Of a stretch of 64,000 nucleotides of DNA, positions 48,961 through 61,750 are shown piece after piece; position 1 is the first letter of the stretch, and the number at the start of each line of letters is the position of its first letter. A model generated the notes under the pieces. The model had not been told where the DNA came from and ran no database searches. It was given only the letters and a program-made list of their open reading frames with translations. A program made the position numbers and the translations under genes. The DNA comes from Sisyra terminalis (Eukaryota; Arthropoda; Insecta; Neuroptera; Sisyridae): NCBI GenBank assembly GCA_958496175.1, contig OY292276.1, forward strand, positions 34,368,449 through 34,432,448. The letters are read 5' to 3'.

Positions 48961-49067
48961 AAATATATAAAGACCAAAAATTTAATCCAACCACTATTCT
49001 TAACGACAAATTTCTCACAACAAATACCTTATGAAATTCGTTTAAAATTAACATAATAAAAATACCA

Positions 49068-49102
49068 CCTGACGATGATAACTAGCTGCTGTTGAAACAC
49101 GC
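49068..49102 (+). repeat. CTGACGA...GAAAC motif downstream of the Penelope-like remnant
   Basis: CCTGACGATGATAACTAG, then CTGCTGTTGAAACACG. It has the CTGANGA and GAAAC blocks found in the arms of the palindromes at 5157, 23829 and 44510. Its position, about 110 bp after the endonuclease remnant, fits the terminal region of a Penelope-like element. Confidence 0.45.
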
Positions 49103-52100
49103 TGAAAAAAAAAAACAATAAAATTAAGTCATACGAGATAAATAAAGAAAGCTTACTAGAGTAGGAAACAATAGAAACATTTTTCTAGAAATAATTTGAT
49201 TTATTTTTACAAAAACACGAATAATACCTAAATGTACCTACACGAAAGTAGTAAACGTTTACGCAAACAATAAAAATTCATAAATAAACTCATTATAAAA
49301 CATTTCTCGATATTTTTAAGCTTAAAAGTGCCTTTTAATTTGAATTTTTGATTTTGAAAGGAGTAATTACGTCATTAAGACTTTAAACTTCAGATTTTTT
49401 AGCATTTGCTTTTAAGGCTGTACCCTATGCCGAAGAGGTCATTAATAGAGATTTCTTATCGAGACAAAGTTTATTGAAATAAATTTTCACGAAGGATGAA
49501 AAAAAATATTAGGTAAAGCAAAAGGTGGGCCATAAAAAGTTGTTTTATTAGCTTAATTACCATTAGATTGGGTACCTATCAAAGAAAAGTAATTTAATCA
49601 AGTTCAGACTATTTTGAGATTTATACGAGTACTTAGTTTTTTTATAGTTTTGTGTAAGATTTAAATATGTGTTTTATAATATGCCAAAGGTAAAATTTCA
49701 TTCTTTAATATAAGAAATTATATAACTAAAAATTACTACAGAAAGAATACAAACATTTGATAAAGGTATTTATGTTAACCAACATTTTTTATAAATAGCT
49801 GATAAATAATCAAGTGATTTAAAATGCAAAGTTTTTTTTTTTGAATTTTGAATTTTATACTTCCGCATTTTATAAAGACACATTGCGAAACTTTGATAGT
49901 CATTATAGCCCAGTGCTATTTAATATTAATTTAATATTATTTAACATTGTTCCGTTCGTTATATGTTTTCAAATAAATATTTTAACAGGCAATTTACTTT
50001 TATTTGGTTACTGTAAATAACTTATATAGTTTTTAGTGACAAAAGGTTTTATGAAAATCTATAAATTGGAATTATTACACACTTTCTCGTCACTAGTTTC
50101 GAAGATGCCTTTTAATCTTTAGACTATTATTTAATTCACAAATATAAGTATTGTTAGAAAAATTGGTTATTTTAGTAGAAAATTTTAAACAACAAAAAAT
50201 AAAATGTATCAATAAAAAAAAGAGTTGGGATATTTTTTTTAATTGGGTAAAATAATGTACAACATCATAATATATCGGTATAAACAATTTTTATTTGAAT
50301 GTTAGATATGTTTCAAGCTGATTGCACTTCTAGAGCTTAAATACTTTATAAATTTGCTACTCTAACAATCTTCGCCGAGAATTATCCTCGAACTCGTTTT
50401 AACCATATAAGCCTATGTAAGTAAAATAAAGCTGAACAAATTTGGTGGCTGCTAGAAATGTCATAATTTTTTATAGATAAACGAATGTGGTTAAAACTTA
50501 ATCCGAATAGAAGAGGAATATCAAACGCATAAGTGTAATGACACAGTAACGTTATCGTGAATTGAAATTTTGTACTAATGTTCTTCGAGGTACTTAAAAT
50601 GTATGACTGAAATCAAGCGACTAGATATACTGTAAACGGAAAAAAAAATGGAAAAATTACAATGTAATATTGATATCTAGGACTAAACTTTCATTAGTTT
50701 AGCCTTTTTAATTTTTTATTTAAATATTCAATATGTACATTTGAATTTTTATGTTCTAACAAATTTCAATTAAACGACCGTTGTTTGTAATAAATACAAT
50801 TACAAAAAGTACGATGCTAGATTAGACACATTTAATAAGTGCAAGTGAATATACCATAAATAAATAAAAGAAACCAAACTGTTAATATCTCTACCCCTAC
50901 TTTCTGGCTTCTCAACTAACACATACATACGAATGATACTATTTGAATATGTATGGATTTAGACATGAATTATTTTTACGTAAAAGTAATTTTTACGATG
51001 CCGCATCGTAAAAACTACAGTATGTTTATTTGGATTCAGTATTGTTATAACTCTATGTTTCTTTTCATAAAAATTAAAAATTTATGAACAAATTTAAAAA
51101 ATACATTGCTTTGAAGAAAAACTTTCATCTGTTAAATGTGTATCTTAAGGGGAATAATATCTCAAAAAAAAAGTGAAAAATGTTTACTTCTGGTGCAATT
51201 TTTAAAAGATAATAGTTTTATAATGCTTAGTTACAAAATTACAAGAAAGTTTTAAAAAAAATTGTTATTAACAAAACAAACACTTGGAACATTTATTTTT
51301 TCTAGTAATTTTGTGGAACAATATTAAAATAAAATTTTCATGCTTTACAAATTTTCGTGAGAAAAAAGAAAGTTTTGAATCACTCTATTTGTATAATTAT
51401 CATAAATCCTTATCTTCAACCATATCGGTTGTCTAAATCAAAAGTTGAGATCAAAACTAAATTTATTGGTTTAGGTAATTTTTGAGAAATTTTATCACGC
51501 GCTAATAATTTAATCTTCCTAAGGTTTTTTATATAGGTTTAGTAGACTTACTTAAATAACAATAACAAAAATTAAATAAATATTTTTCTACGTTGAATTT
51601 TGGTACAATTTTGTTTTCCATTTTCTGCAAATACGGTAAACCATTACAGGTTTCTCTTTGTTCTATTGATTAAAACAAAGAAGAAATTTTCTGCCTAACA
51701 TCCGTAATGCTGTTGGTCGTTCTGGTTCATTGCGATGAAGCAAATCGTGCAGATCTTAGAAAGATTTTTTTCGTAAATTTTCAAAATAAAGCATCAAAAA
51801 ATATCCAAGAATGTAACAACTGTAATTTTATGATAGGAGATATTTTAATGAAATTTTAAATGATTTTAAGGAACTGAATCAAAACAAATAAAAATATTTT
51901 GTATAATTATTTTATTTGACTTAGTACATTATGAGATCATATAAATGACTCATTGAAATTTTTATTGTAATGCAAATTGCAACTGAATTCAAATACATTA
52001 TAGACTCATCAGGCACTACCTAAATTATTTATCAGTTTGAAATAATATTTTTAAATTATGTAAATGTATTTAAGCTTTTTAGAGAGAAATCTAGGATAGA

Positions 52101-53560
52101 GATGGCAAATCTTTTTGAGTCGTGAGTCAAATTTTGTTTTTATTTTTTAAGTAATAGCTCGTGGGTTACTAATGTGCATGGTGCCTATTAGCGCCTTTCA
52201 GTTAAAACAGAGAAGGGGCCATACAAATGCCAACAAATGCTACTAACGTCTCTTTCTACACACAAAATAAACAAATAGTTGCCTAGCCATCGTGGGCCAT
52301 TTAAAAAGCTTTCATAGGTCAATGTCCGACCCACGGGTTTTTCTTTCTGAAAACCCAAAATTTTAAAGTCTCATGTATTACAATTGAAAAGAATCTAAAA
52401 TAAGACATCTGATTAATTTTCAGTTGACAGAAAAATGGTTAATTTTCGCTAGTCCTTGTTCGCTAGTTATTTGAAATTGCATGCAAAAAATATTCTGCTT
52501 AACACTTAATTAACCATCAAATTAAAGTGCACATATTGGTAAAAAAATTAGATAATTTTGATGATAATTTTTTTCAAGTTTGAAAATTCATTTAAAATTA
52601 TTCTTTGTTATCATTCACTGAATGAACTATGCAAAAATTGTTCTTTACAAATTTCTAGTAAAAACGAAATTATATTAATTCGAAGAGTGTTGACAAAATA
52701 TTGAATTAAGAATTAAGATTGATTAGTTAATTATATGATTAAACCAAAACTTAAAGCAAAACACTTGCAAATTTAAGGTAAAGCAGTTTATTTTATGAGA
52801 ATAACTGATATTTTTCCTCTTTCATATCTGTTGAGATTATTTTACTCTTAAAAGCTAATATTTTTTAAAAGATATGTGAAAACATAAATCCAAAAAATGA
52901 TAAAATTCCTACCTAATTTTTTAGTTAATTAGTTAAACATTATCAATTCTATGAATTATTCGATGTTGAAGCAACTTTAACATATTTTAAAACATATATC
53001 ATTTTCAAGGTTTAAGGTCAGAAAAATTGATACTGATCAAAAAATATAACTAAGGACAAGGCTACAGGAAAAGCGAATCAATGCAAAAAATTACAAATGC
53101 AAAATAAATAATAAATAAATAAACATACTAAAGAGATGTAAGTTGGTGTTTTTTACGTCACCACATTATATTTATTACAATTTCGATAGATTTGTGTACT
53201 GATTTTCTTGAATTCAAGGCTTCCTATGATTAAAGAAGTTTTTTTGTAGGTATTATTATTATTTGAAAAAAATATAAATCTTTAAGAATTACTGGCTTAG
53301 TAAAAATTTATGCTACTAAATTTTTACGTGGATTGGGTGAGTAATTTTTACAAGTAAACAGAATATTTGTTTTTTATTTGTATCGAATAAATGATCATTA
53401 GACATATTATGATCACCTGAAAACACCTGATTACATCAAATAAAGGCATAATTTGAACAATTATTATCAATTAACATTCACAAATTCGAAATGTTATATT
53501 TAATATTATTTAAAAAATATAGACTGATAATATAGGAATAGGAATATTTGAATTGAAGAT
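49103..53560. other. Intergenic stretch
   Basis: AT-rich. A hAT-like start (TAGAGATGGCAAATCTTTTT) occurs at about 52097, without a recognised partner. No coding exon is recognised. The minus-strand frame at 50093-50287 is chance. Confidence 0.4.
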
Positions 53561-53650
53561 TTGTTCTTATCATCGATGTATCGATTCTATTCGATGTTTA
53601 TCTTTCGATAAATCGGATTGATTCGATGTTTTGACAAAGAATTTTTTTAA
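53561..53650. repeat. TCGATG-rich cluster
   Basis: ATCGATGTATCGATT, TTCGATGTTT and related blocks in 90 bp, like those at 37264-37310, 37730-37810 and 55066-55160. Confidence 0.4.
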
Positions 53651-53690
53651 ATTTAAAAAAAATATCAATTTGTTGAAAAAATAAACTAAT

Positions 53691-55184
53691 TAGGGCTATC
53701 AACGACAAAAGCTAATAAGAATGTCTATTTTTACATGTTTAATAAATATTATTAACAAATTGCGACATTTGTTAGTAAATAGCGAAACCCTGCCGTAAAG
53801 ATGAGTTATTCTGTCTATATATTTAAAAACCAATTAAATGTCTATATATTTATTAACTTCTATATATTTACGTAGTGCAGTAGATTCCAAAAGAATTCGT
53901 TGGAAATAAAGAGTGAACTTAAAGTTCAGTTTTCTAAGCTTTATAGAATTACCTTTAAACTCTTGTCTATTGTAAGGACTTTTGTTCCATCCGAATACTT
54001 ATTTTAAACGCTAAAAAGTTAAACAGTATGAGTAATACATGAAAGGAAAAAAAATAAGTAAACTTTTGTTTCTGAAAAGTTTACCTTAATAGCATTGGTC
54101 CTAACTGGTTAAAGTTTGAAAATTATGTTATTTTAGACGATTAAATAGATTTTCTATCTCTTTCATTATATTGTAATCGATTAATATTCCAAGAAAATGT
54201 CGCTATAAGCAAGTAGATTAGTTAGTAATATTTTAGTTTTTTTAGGAAATAGTAACTAGTACTTGTTACTTAAAAAAGTATCTTAGATATCGAAAAGTAA
54301 CTTAGAAATCAAAAATTATTTAGGGCTGTAAAAAGTAGGTAGCTAATCATAAAGTATGCATAAAAAAATAAAATGGGGTACCTGACTACCTGATTGTACA
54401 AAATAATGTTTACTTTGTCATGTTTTGATTTTGACAAACTTAAGCTGATTTAATTTTATTTATCTCAAATTAGCTGCAGGAATGATTTATTGTATCCATT
54501 TATTTTTCTATTCATTTAGAAATTTAGTTTGTTTAATTTTATAAAACTTAAAATTAACCTCTTCTATTAATCTTCTATCCTATTTTTAAGTGCTTTGTAT
54601 TAGGGGCTTATACAAACACACATTCTTTTATCCAAAATTGATAAATACGTTATCTGATTACTTAAATCTTTACCGAATACATTACAAAACTTAATACACA
54701 CAAAGTATAAAAAGTAACTTAAGATAAGTATTTAAGTTCTTTTTTTAAGAGTAATTAGATACCCATAGTAACTTCGGATACTTTTAAACAAGCTACTTAT
54801 CTAATATCTAGATACTTTCCAAAAGTATCTTTGACAGTTCTGATCTCATCTATATCGCACTGAGAAAATGCCACTTTACCAATACTTATGAAATTATTCA
54901 CAATGCGACAGCTATAGCCCTACACTAATGTTATATTTGGTATCGCCCTTTATTATTCTGATTTTGCAGTTCAACGTAGCAAACTAAAGATAGGGAACTT
55001 TTGCGTTTAACTGAATAACAGTTGAATGCCGAACGTTAGATACACAAAGTAAGTATTGCGGAGAGTATTCGATGTTGAAAAAACATCAATTTTTTTAAGC
55101 AATATATTGGTAAACATCGATACAGGGTTTCGATGTTTTTCCTCGAATAAAAACATCGGTGTGTTTTTTAAGAGGATAGCCCTA
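53691..55184. mobile_element. Possible DNA element with TAGGGCTATC ends
   Basis: TAGGGCTATC at 53691-53700 is inverted at 55175-55184 (GATAGCCCTA), and the right end carries CATCGATG-type subterminal repeats. The 8-bp flanks do not match. The hAT-like repeat 54240-54850 lies inside. This rests on a 10-bp match only. Confidence 0.3.
54240..54850. mobile_element. hAT-like repeat, copy 2
   Basis: Shares ordered blocks with 16423-17290: AGTATCTTAGATA.CGAAAAGTAACTTAGA, TTACCGAATACATTACAAAA, GTATTTAAGT, TAATTAGATACC, CGGATACTT, then TAGATACTTTCC and AAGTATCTTTGACAG at the right end. It lacks the extra ~330 bp of copy 1. Confidence 0.6.
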
Positions 55185-55189
55185 GTTTG

Positions 55190-57640
55190 AATTTGCTGGA
55201 GGAGGGATCTAATGCTTATTTTGCTGCTGTAATACCCGTATGTTTTAATGCTCATGGTGGTCACAAAAAGGCCTTCTAAGAGCCACATTTAAAAACCACC
55301 GGTATTGACTAATGGCAATATATTTTTACGATTTTCAAACCAAATTTTATTGTGTTTTTAATGTTTTTCTTTAAAGTTTTATTTATTTATAGTCTTATAT
55401 GATTTATTCTTGAAAATATTATTATCCTACTTAAAGTCAAAATAAAGGTAGATATTATTCTTGGACAAATTTTAAATAATTCCAAACCTTCTTTTTTCAA
55501 TGAAAATGAAAGTGAGGGCAATTATTGAAAAAGTACATGTACTTACAATTTACATACCTCGATGTAAAATTCAAGGTAAAACGCATTTTGAACGATTGTA
55601 CAAATTAAAGAACATTAAAGCATATTTTTCACCACTGTATTAAACCGAAATTACACAATTTCTTAATTTGGACATAAGTGCATTGCATTATTTAAAAAGT
55701 AACAGTTGTGGGCTACCATTATAAATATTCAAACGTGTAGGATGATAAATATTTCAAGTAGGCGAAAAACTTGGATTGAAAATGTTTAAATGTAAAGGTC
55801 GTTGACAAATGCTTTTACTTTTATTTTGCCAAATTTTACATCAACTGCTAACATTTACGAAAGAAATGGCAAACTTGTTGAACTTGACTCTAAAATTTGA
55901 TGATTTTTTATTTCTTCTAAAATAGGATATTTTTATGAGAAACAAAATGTTAAGGTATCCTAAATTTTGATGATAAAAAATATCAGTTTGGAAATTAATG
56001 GTTCGCATTTATTGGAGTCGTTGGTATTTGTTATATTATCATAAATGCATACAGTTAACATTGCTTTTTCCGTCGATTTGTAAAACACGTTTTATACGGA
56101 AACAAATATACAAGTAATGTGAAAGTAAAATTTTTAATTCGATAAAAAGTTATAGGGTATAAACTCAAGTCATGATCTCTTTTTAACTGCATGCAAAGAA
56201 TGAACCCAATATTTGTAGTAATACTTTTCCTGTCTCAAGAGCTGAAAATAAAAATTAGTAAAATGACTAAAATACCTTTATTTTATTAGAAGTATAGAAT
56301 AATTGGAAATGAATTCGCATTTCGTATACCCAAGGTTACGATCCCAATATGCAGATCGTGTCTTATTCATTCCACCTACTTCAGGCCCACCAAGATACAG
56401 TGGGTGATTTCAATGATTGGTATCGCATTTACAATCTTTTTTTAATTTGCTTTCTAAATTATATTGTTCTTGAACGTAATACATACTCTAAATTTTGATG
56501 GAAATACACAAATATTTAACATTCCCATAAAACAAACAAATTCATACCAAAAATAGTAAAAAAAATCTTACTTATAAGGTCAAAGTTCTAGATATTAATA
56601 AATTCATATAGCTTCAAGGTAAGTTTTAATAAAAAATGAACAATATTTACTTAAATTTGCTCACACATTTACCTAACGGTATATCCATGTTGGAGAAAGT
56701 TTTTACAAATCAGGATTAGCATGAGAGTATTTCTGTTTATGTTCTTATTTATATTTACTTTTCTTAACATCTTGCTTCTTCACATATTTACCATATTGCT
56801 CAAGTAAAAATTTGAAGATACAAATTCAGAGTATTCAAATCAGCTACGTGAGCATTTCGCCACGCTTCATCACATTTTGTAACCATTTTAATTCAAATGA
56901 AAACAAAACAAAATTTAAAATTTAGGCAATCTAAAAGATAAATAAAATATTCCGGAATGGAATGAGTATAATATATTTGAACAATTAACTCATGAATAGA
57001 ATTAATTACTATCTCATGATTAGTTAATTTGTGCATGATAGAATTAAGTAATTTCCTGTTTTTATTATACCTAATATGTTTTCAGAAAATGTAGCTCATA
57101 TGGTACGAACGTGAACCAAATGCTATTGTTTTATTTTTTAATTTAAGTTTCGTTTTCAATTTTGGAACTAGTTTTCAATTTTATTTTTAAGTCAACAAAA
57201 AAAAAAAGATAATTAAAAAAAATAAGGATATTAGGAAGTTGTAATATTTGACAAACAATTTTTTTTCATGATGACTTAAAAGAAAATTTCAAACACTTCA
57301 TCATTTTCATTATTAAACAATTTCATCATTAAAAAAATAGATTTGGTTTTACTTAACTAAAGTAGAAGCTATGATGCATCAATTACCTATCCACCTTACA
57401 GTGTAACGTTTTTTGGTTTATACCTTCTAAAAATCTTTTTAAAATTTGTTTTCCCACTTAATATATACTTATATTAGAGTAGGCAAAACCGACCGTTTTT
57501 ATTCTTGTCTTAAACTAAAATATATTAATTTCCCATGTCTTAAGAGGTCTCCTTCAAATATTAGATAAAAATTAAATTCAAATTTTTATGAAAAATTATG
57601 AGTGGCCTTTGAAAAAATATTTAGTGTAAAAATTAAAAAA
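55190..57640. other. Intergenic stretch upstream of the two-TM gene
   Basis: Nothing recognised except AT-rich sequence. Confidence 0.4.
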
Positions 57641-57905
57641 AAAATATTTTTTTGTTAATTACAACCATTTTTATAACTTCTAAGGCCTTTAACGACTCTA
57701 GAGTTAATAAAAAACTGTAATCGAAAAAAAAAGGAAATTTGCTCAATACTAGGATCGAACCTAATATCTACCATTTTTGGAGCGGCCACCTAGACCACCT
57801 AGACCTTTGCTATTAGTAGACTATATTAGTAATTTAATCAATTGAGCTGGAAAGTATTTGGAGCAATTGGATCCAAGCAAACCACTCGGCCACTAGTAGG
57901 CGAAA
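57641..57905 (-). mobile_element. tRNA-derived SINE, copy e, with a second partial head
   Basis: The minus-strand head has GGTCTAGGTGGCCGCTCC and an intact box B (GGTTCGATCC), followed by the shared body and tail. A further fragment at 57861-57900 repeats the tRNA-like head (CCTACTAGTGGCCGAGTGG, then CCAATTGCTCC), so the head is partly duplicated or interrupted. Confidence 0.65.
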
Positions 57906-58639
57906 CTGTTTTTTTGTTTCTGTAAAATTTTATCGTACCGAGAAAAAAAAATATATAAAATCGATCTTAATATTTTTTTTTAGGATGATTTGTGGAAGGG
58001 ATTATTATTATTAGTTATTATCTAGATATAGTCCGCAACGCGACAGGCAAAAGAGCGTAATCGTTGGAGAAGGACCATCTAACAGGTTCTGAGAAACCTG
58101 GAACTCCCCACGTGACAACCATTTTTTTTAATCGCCATACATCGGCAGTGATGTTGGATTAAGAAGAGAGACCTATTTAGTTGTAAAATTTGCAAGATTC
58201 TAAAAGACAAAATTATATGGGTGTTTAAGCAAGAATTCTTTTATAAATATAAGTATAAATAATAATAATATATGTTATTTATTACTTATACAAATATAGA
58301 TAGAAGCTATGAATAAACTTTAAGACATTGAATTGAAATAATAATGAATTCAATGATGATTTTTGATTCAAATTATTGATATTTTTGAAATTTACATTGG
58401 AAAAAAAAATTAATTCATTTTATTGTCATATAATGTGCATTGTTCAAATCAGAATTTTGATTAATATTTAACAAACTGCGTTGACTGATATTTCAAGATT
58501 TGTGGATTTTATGTTGTTTGAATGGAAAAGTAAAGTAATTCCCCGAAACTTTTACCCAAGTAATAAAAGCTTCAACTTCTAGTTATTTGTTTTTTTTTTC
58601 AAAGAATGTCATCATTTTAAATTTATATTATTTTTTCAG
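57906..58639. other. Non-coding stretch before the two-TM gene
   Basis: The patch 58025-58180 is GC-richer (TCCGCAACGCGACAGGC) and may be an old mobile-element piece. It was not identified. A splice acceptor (TTTTTTCAG) ends at 58639. Confidence 0.4.
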
Positions 58640-58686
58640 ATGTACAAATGAAAATTTAAAGAAGACTTAGCGAAACTTTTGTAAAA
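58631..58686 (+). promoter_or_regulatory. Splice acceptor and 5' UTR of the two-TM gene
   Basis: TTTTTTCAG ends at 58639, and the leader 58640-58686 contains a three-codon upstream ORF (ATG at 58640, TGA at 58649-58651). This implies a non-coding first exon further upstream. Confidence 0.5.
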
Positions 58687-59833
58687 ATGGTGCGAAGGAT
58701 TAATCATAATCATTATCTTGCGTCTCCCTTGGAGGAAAGAGAATCTCCTATACCGACTTACCATCGACAAAGAGAAAATCGATCAAGAAGCGCTCTTGGC
58801 TTATCTAATCGTGGATATTCTACAGACGGAGAAGAAAGTTTACACCGGTAATTAATAACAAAATTATATACAATATTGTGCGTTTCCATTTTCTAAAACT
58901 TTAACATTTTAGAGGTGCTCCATCCGAAAGAACAATTAGCGAATACACTATAACAAATGAACGAATCGTAAGAAGATCGCAATCACCACCTGTTGTTCCC
59001 GCCAGAAAAAATAAGCTCAACGGAAGACGATCTCGAAGTGCAGGAGATGGTAGAACTCCTTCCGCTTTAAGTTATTCCCATAACACGTTTGGGGATAATG
59101 GTTCCGATATTTATGTAACAAGTGCTGCTTATAAAGCACCGTCTGAAATAAGGTGAAACGTGAAATGAATAATTTGATATTAAGGCATTAAAAATATTTC
59201 TTTTAATAATTTAACAGTCGAGGATCAAGATATAGTCGACATTCCCGTGCGGTTCCAACATCCCATTATTCATATAGAAGTGCCCCAGGTGGAGGTCGAG
59301 CACCATCCGTTGCAAGTACAGTGAAGACACGAACATCTCGAAAAGGTGGTGTCACTATTGAAACAATGGCTGCACCCAATCCTTTTTGTCCCAACATTAA
59401 AGGAATGTGTTGTCTGATGTTACTTGTTAACTTAGGTTTGATTCTCGTTTGCCTCGGTCTTGTAATTGTTATACAATTTTTTGACTATGCAATATGGTAA
59501 AATTTTACTCCATATAATTTAATATTCAACAATTCATTTTAAATACTTTTTAGGGGATTGGGAATTTTATTCTTAATTTTCGGTTTTCTAACGTTGATTG
59601 GAAGCATCGTATATGCTGTCGTATTATGTCGAGAATCGCGTCCATTATTTAAAAGTCCGGAGGACTTATATTGGACTCATCACTGGCAAAAAAATATTGG
59701 ATCCCCTGAAATACATTATAAGGCTGAAGAAAAATATGCTGATCCAGATCGATATAGCGACCGATATTCGGTCGGAAAAATGTCGAATAAATATTCAGAT
59801 CGAGGATCACCACATCGTCCTCAAAGGTACTAA
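58687..59833 (+). CDS. Two-transmembrane protein with Ser/Arg-rich N-terminus, four exons
   Basis: The exons are 58687-58847, 58913-59152, 59218-59496 and 59554-59833, separated by introns of 65, 65 and 57 bases. All junctions are GT-AG in phase 2, giving 960 bases and 319 residues. The start is the first ATG after an in-frame TAA at 58657. Residues 1-190 are basic, rich in Ser, Arg and Tyr, without a signal peptide, and presumably cytosolic. Residues about 197-220 and 228-252 are two hydrophobic helices joined by a very short loop (FFDYAIW), an insertion hairpin with both ends on the same side. Two Cys pairs (C198/C199 at the membrane entry, C212 and C252) could be acylation sites. The C-terminus (253-319) has an SPEDLYWTHHWQKN block and Asp/Arg/Tyr-Ser repeats. 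I do not recognise the family, so no function is assigned. AATAAA follows at 59853. Confidence 0.9.
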
Positions 59834-59852
59834 AAATTCAACAAATATTTAT

Positions 59853-59858
59853 AATAAA
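59853..59858 (+). terminator. Candidate polyadenylation signal of the two-TM gene
   Basis: AATAAA 19 bases after the stop. Further copies occur at 60008 and about 60046. Confidence 0.5.
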
Positions 59859-60127
59859 TTATTTACAGTTGAATTATATTTAATAACGTAAAAATTAATA
59901 GATAATAATTAAAACTTAAATATCCAAATATGTACATTCTAATAGCTTAAATTATAAAATATTATATTTACAAATTTTTATCCAGATGTTTTATCTTAAA
60001 AATGTATAATAAAATTATTAAACTATCAATGACATTTTTTGATCGAATAAATATTTTTGAATATTTTTTTGCACCAATAGTTCCCTTTTGAAGGTGCTAA
60101 TACCGAATTTAAGTTTTATTTCTATGA

Positions 60128-60373
60128 TTTAACAACTCCGATTTTATTATTATTTCTACTCAAATAAAGCTTTTCTTGGAAATATATTCTATGATCGAAT
60201 TGGGGATCTTGGGGATTAAGCCACAAAATAAAAAATATCCAGGATTTTTCAAAAATGGAGCGTTTAAGAACAAAAATATTTTTGATACTATTTGGCCTCC
60301 TGATCTAGATTTTGGTGAACTTATTACTGCGAAAATCAAAAACTTACCAAAAGTAGATTTAGTTCATAAATAA
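60128..60373 (+). CDS. Uncharacterised short open frame, possibly an exon
   Basis: The frame is open from 60128 to the TAA at 60371-60373. An ATG at 60191 would give 60 residues. Composition is more gene-like than its surroundings, with a block WPPDLDFGELI and few AT-driven residues. There is no signal peptide, no clear promoter or poly(A) signal, and the acceptor is uncertain. It could be a terminal exon, a small gene, or a remnant of a mobile element or pseudogene. I recognise no family. Confidence 0.25.
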   Translation, partial: FNNSDFIIISTQIKLFLEIYSMIELGILGIKPQNKKYPGFFKNGAFKNKNIFDTIWPPDLDFGELITAKIKNLPKVDLVHK

Positions 60374-60612
60374 TAGTTATTTTTTTACTAAATAGTTCCT
60401 TGTTTTTTTATTAATGCTATAATGTTATTACCTTAATTTTTTTGGAATTTTCTATACAAATTTTTCGAAGTTATACTTGAAACTATAAAAATTGATTAGT
60501 CGAAAACAAAAAATATTTTTTTTTGCTAGATTCGAGTGAACTAGAGGAGTTGTTTAATACTTATTTACTGTTTGATGAAACAAAATAATTTTTGATATTC
60601 AATATATTAAAT

Positions 60613-61750
60613 ACTAGCTGATCCTTGCGACTTCGTCTGCTTAACATAGGTGTAGATTATATATTCTTTTCAGATTTGCTATTTGTAGTGGTATAAGAAA
60701 ATTTGTATTTTTCTTATTTCTTTTACGAAAAACATAACCATATTTAAAAACACTATTTTGTCGACTTGAAAATGACACATTTAATAAACTGTTGCAAAGA
60801 ATAAAATAGTTCTATGTAATAATCAATTAATTTTCAAAAAATATTTATAAATATCTAAAATGAGTATGTCTATTGCGTATACCTACAGTAGGTATACCTC
60901 CCGTGAACCTAATAATCCTTAAATCAATCAGCATCTATACATAAATTAAAAATATCGCCAAGTTCAATAAAGTCAATCTAAATTACAAGTAAAAAAGTCG
61001 AAAGTTATCAAAATACTCGCGTCAAAATAACAGAAGTTAAGGGTCTACATTTTTGAATATTATTAGGAATCCCATCTCACTGTTTCGATTCCCGAATGAA
61101 CCTTTTTCCAAAAACTATTGTACTATTGCAATGTACAACACAACCGCGAAATTGAAATTCGTACAATTGCACGAAACCCAGTTCTTCCATAATCAAGTAA
61201 AACCATTATGTATCTATAAACTTATTATTAAAATATCTTAATTTCTACTATATGATTTAACCATATTTGATAGTAGTTAAATTTCTTTTATCATTATGAC
61301 TTACTGTAAAAATGTCAGTTAGTATTTTCTTTTAGTTTGCCGAATTTGAAAGGGTACTCGCTCACTAATGTAATTATTTCAGATTTTCAGGTTTACAATA
61401 TGTGAAAGCCAAAAAACTAAAAGCTCATTTATAAACTTAACTTAACCTTTTTCAGATATATTTATCAGTTTAAATTTTTAGACAGACCCTAAGTTTTCGT
61501 TTCTAATAATAAACCAAGTTTGTTTTATATTAAGCAGTAATAACGTTTCTCCTTTAACGCACTTTGCTTATGAAATTTGAAATTTCGATTGTTTATAAGA
61601 CGTTTTGCCGTACAAACTTAGCCACCCTTTTTTTTACTCTTTTAGTGGGGGGAATTATCGAAAATCCTTTCTTATTATATAAAGGCATTCTATAAGGAAA
61701 ACACTTTCCAAATTTCATCGACACAAATATGCATTAATATTTGAAAATGC
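60613..61750 (+). repeat. Dispersed repeat beginning CTAGCTGATCCTTGCGACTT, copy 2
   Basis: The opening block matches 26191. Further down, around 61620-61730, GTGGGGGGAATTATCGAAAA, TCCTTTCTTATTATAT and CCAAATTTCATCGACACAAA follow in an order I associate with degenerate 3' parts of insect non-LTR elements. No coding frame remains. The end is approximate. Confidence 0.4.

Noticed and set aside
49068..49102. Annotating the CTGANGA...GAAA loci as functional hammerhead ribozymes
   Set aside because: No copy has all three stems and the cleavage triplet in register by eye. Extra bases sit beside the core. Kept only as a finding.
59598..59891. Open frame overlapping exon 4 of the two-TM gene
   Set aside because: It is a shadow in another frame of the real exon 59554-59833 and has no start or splice support.
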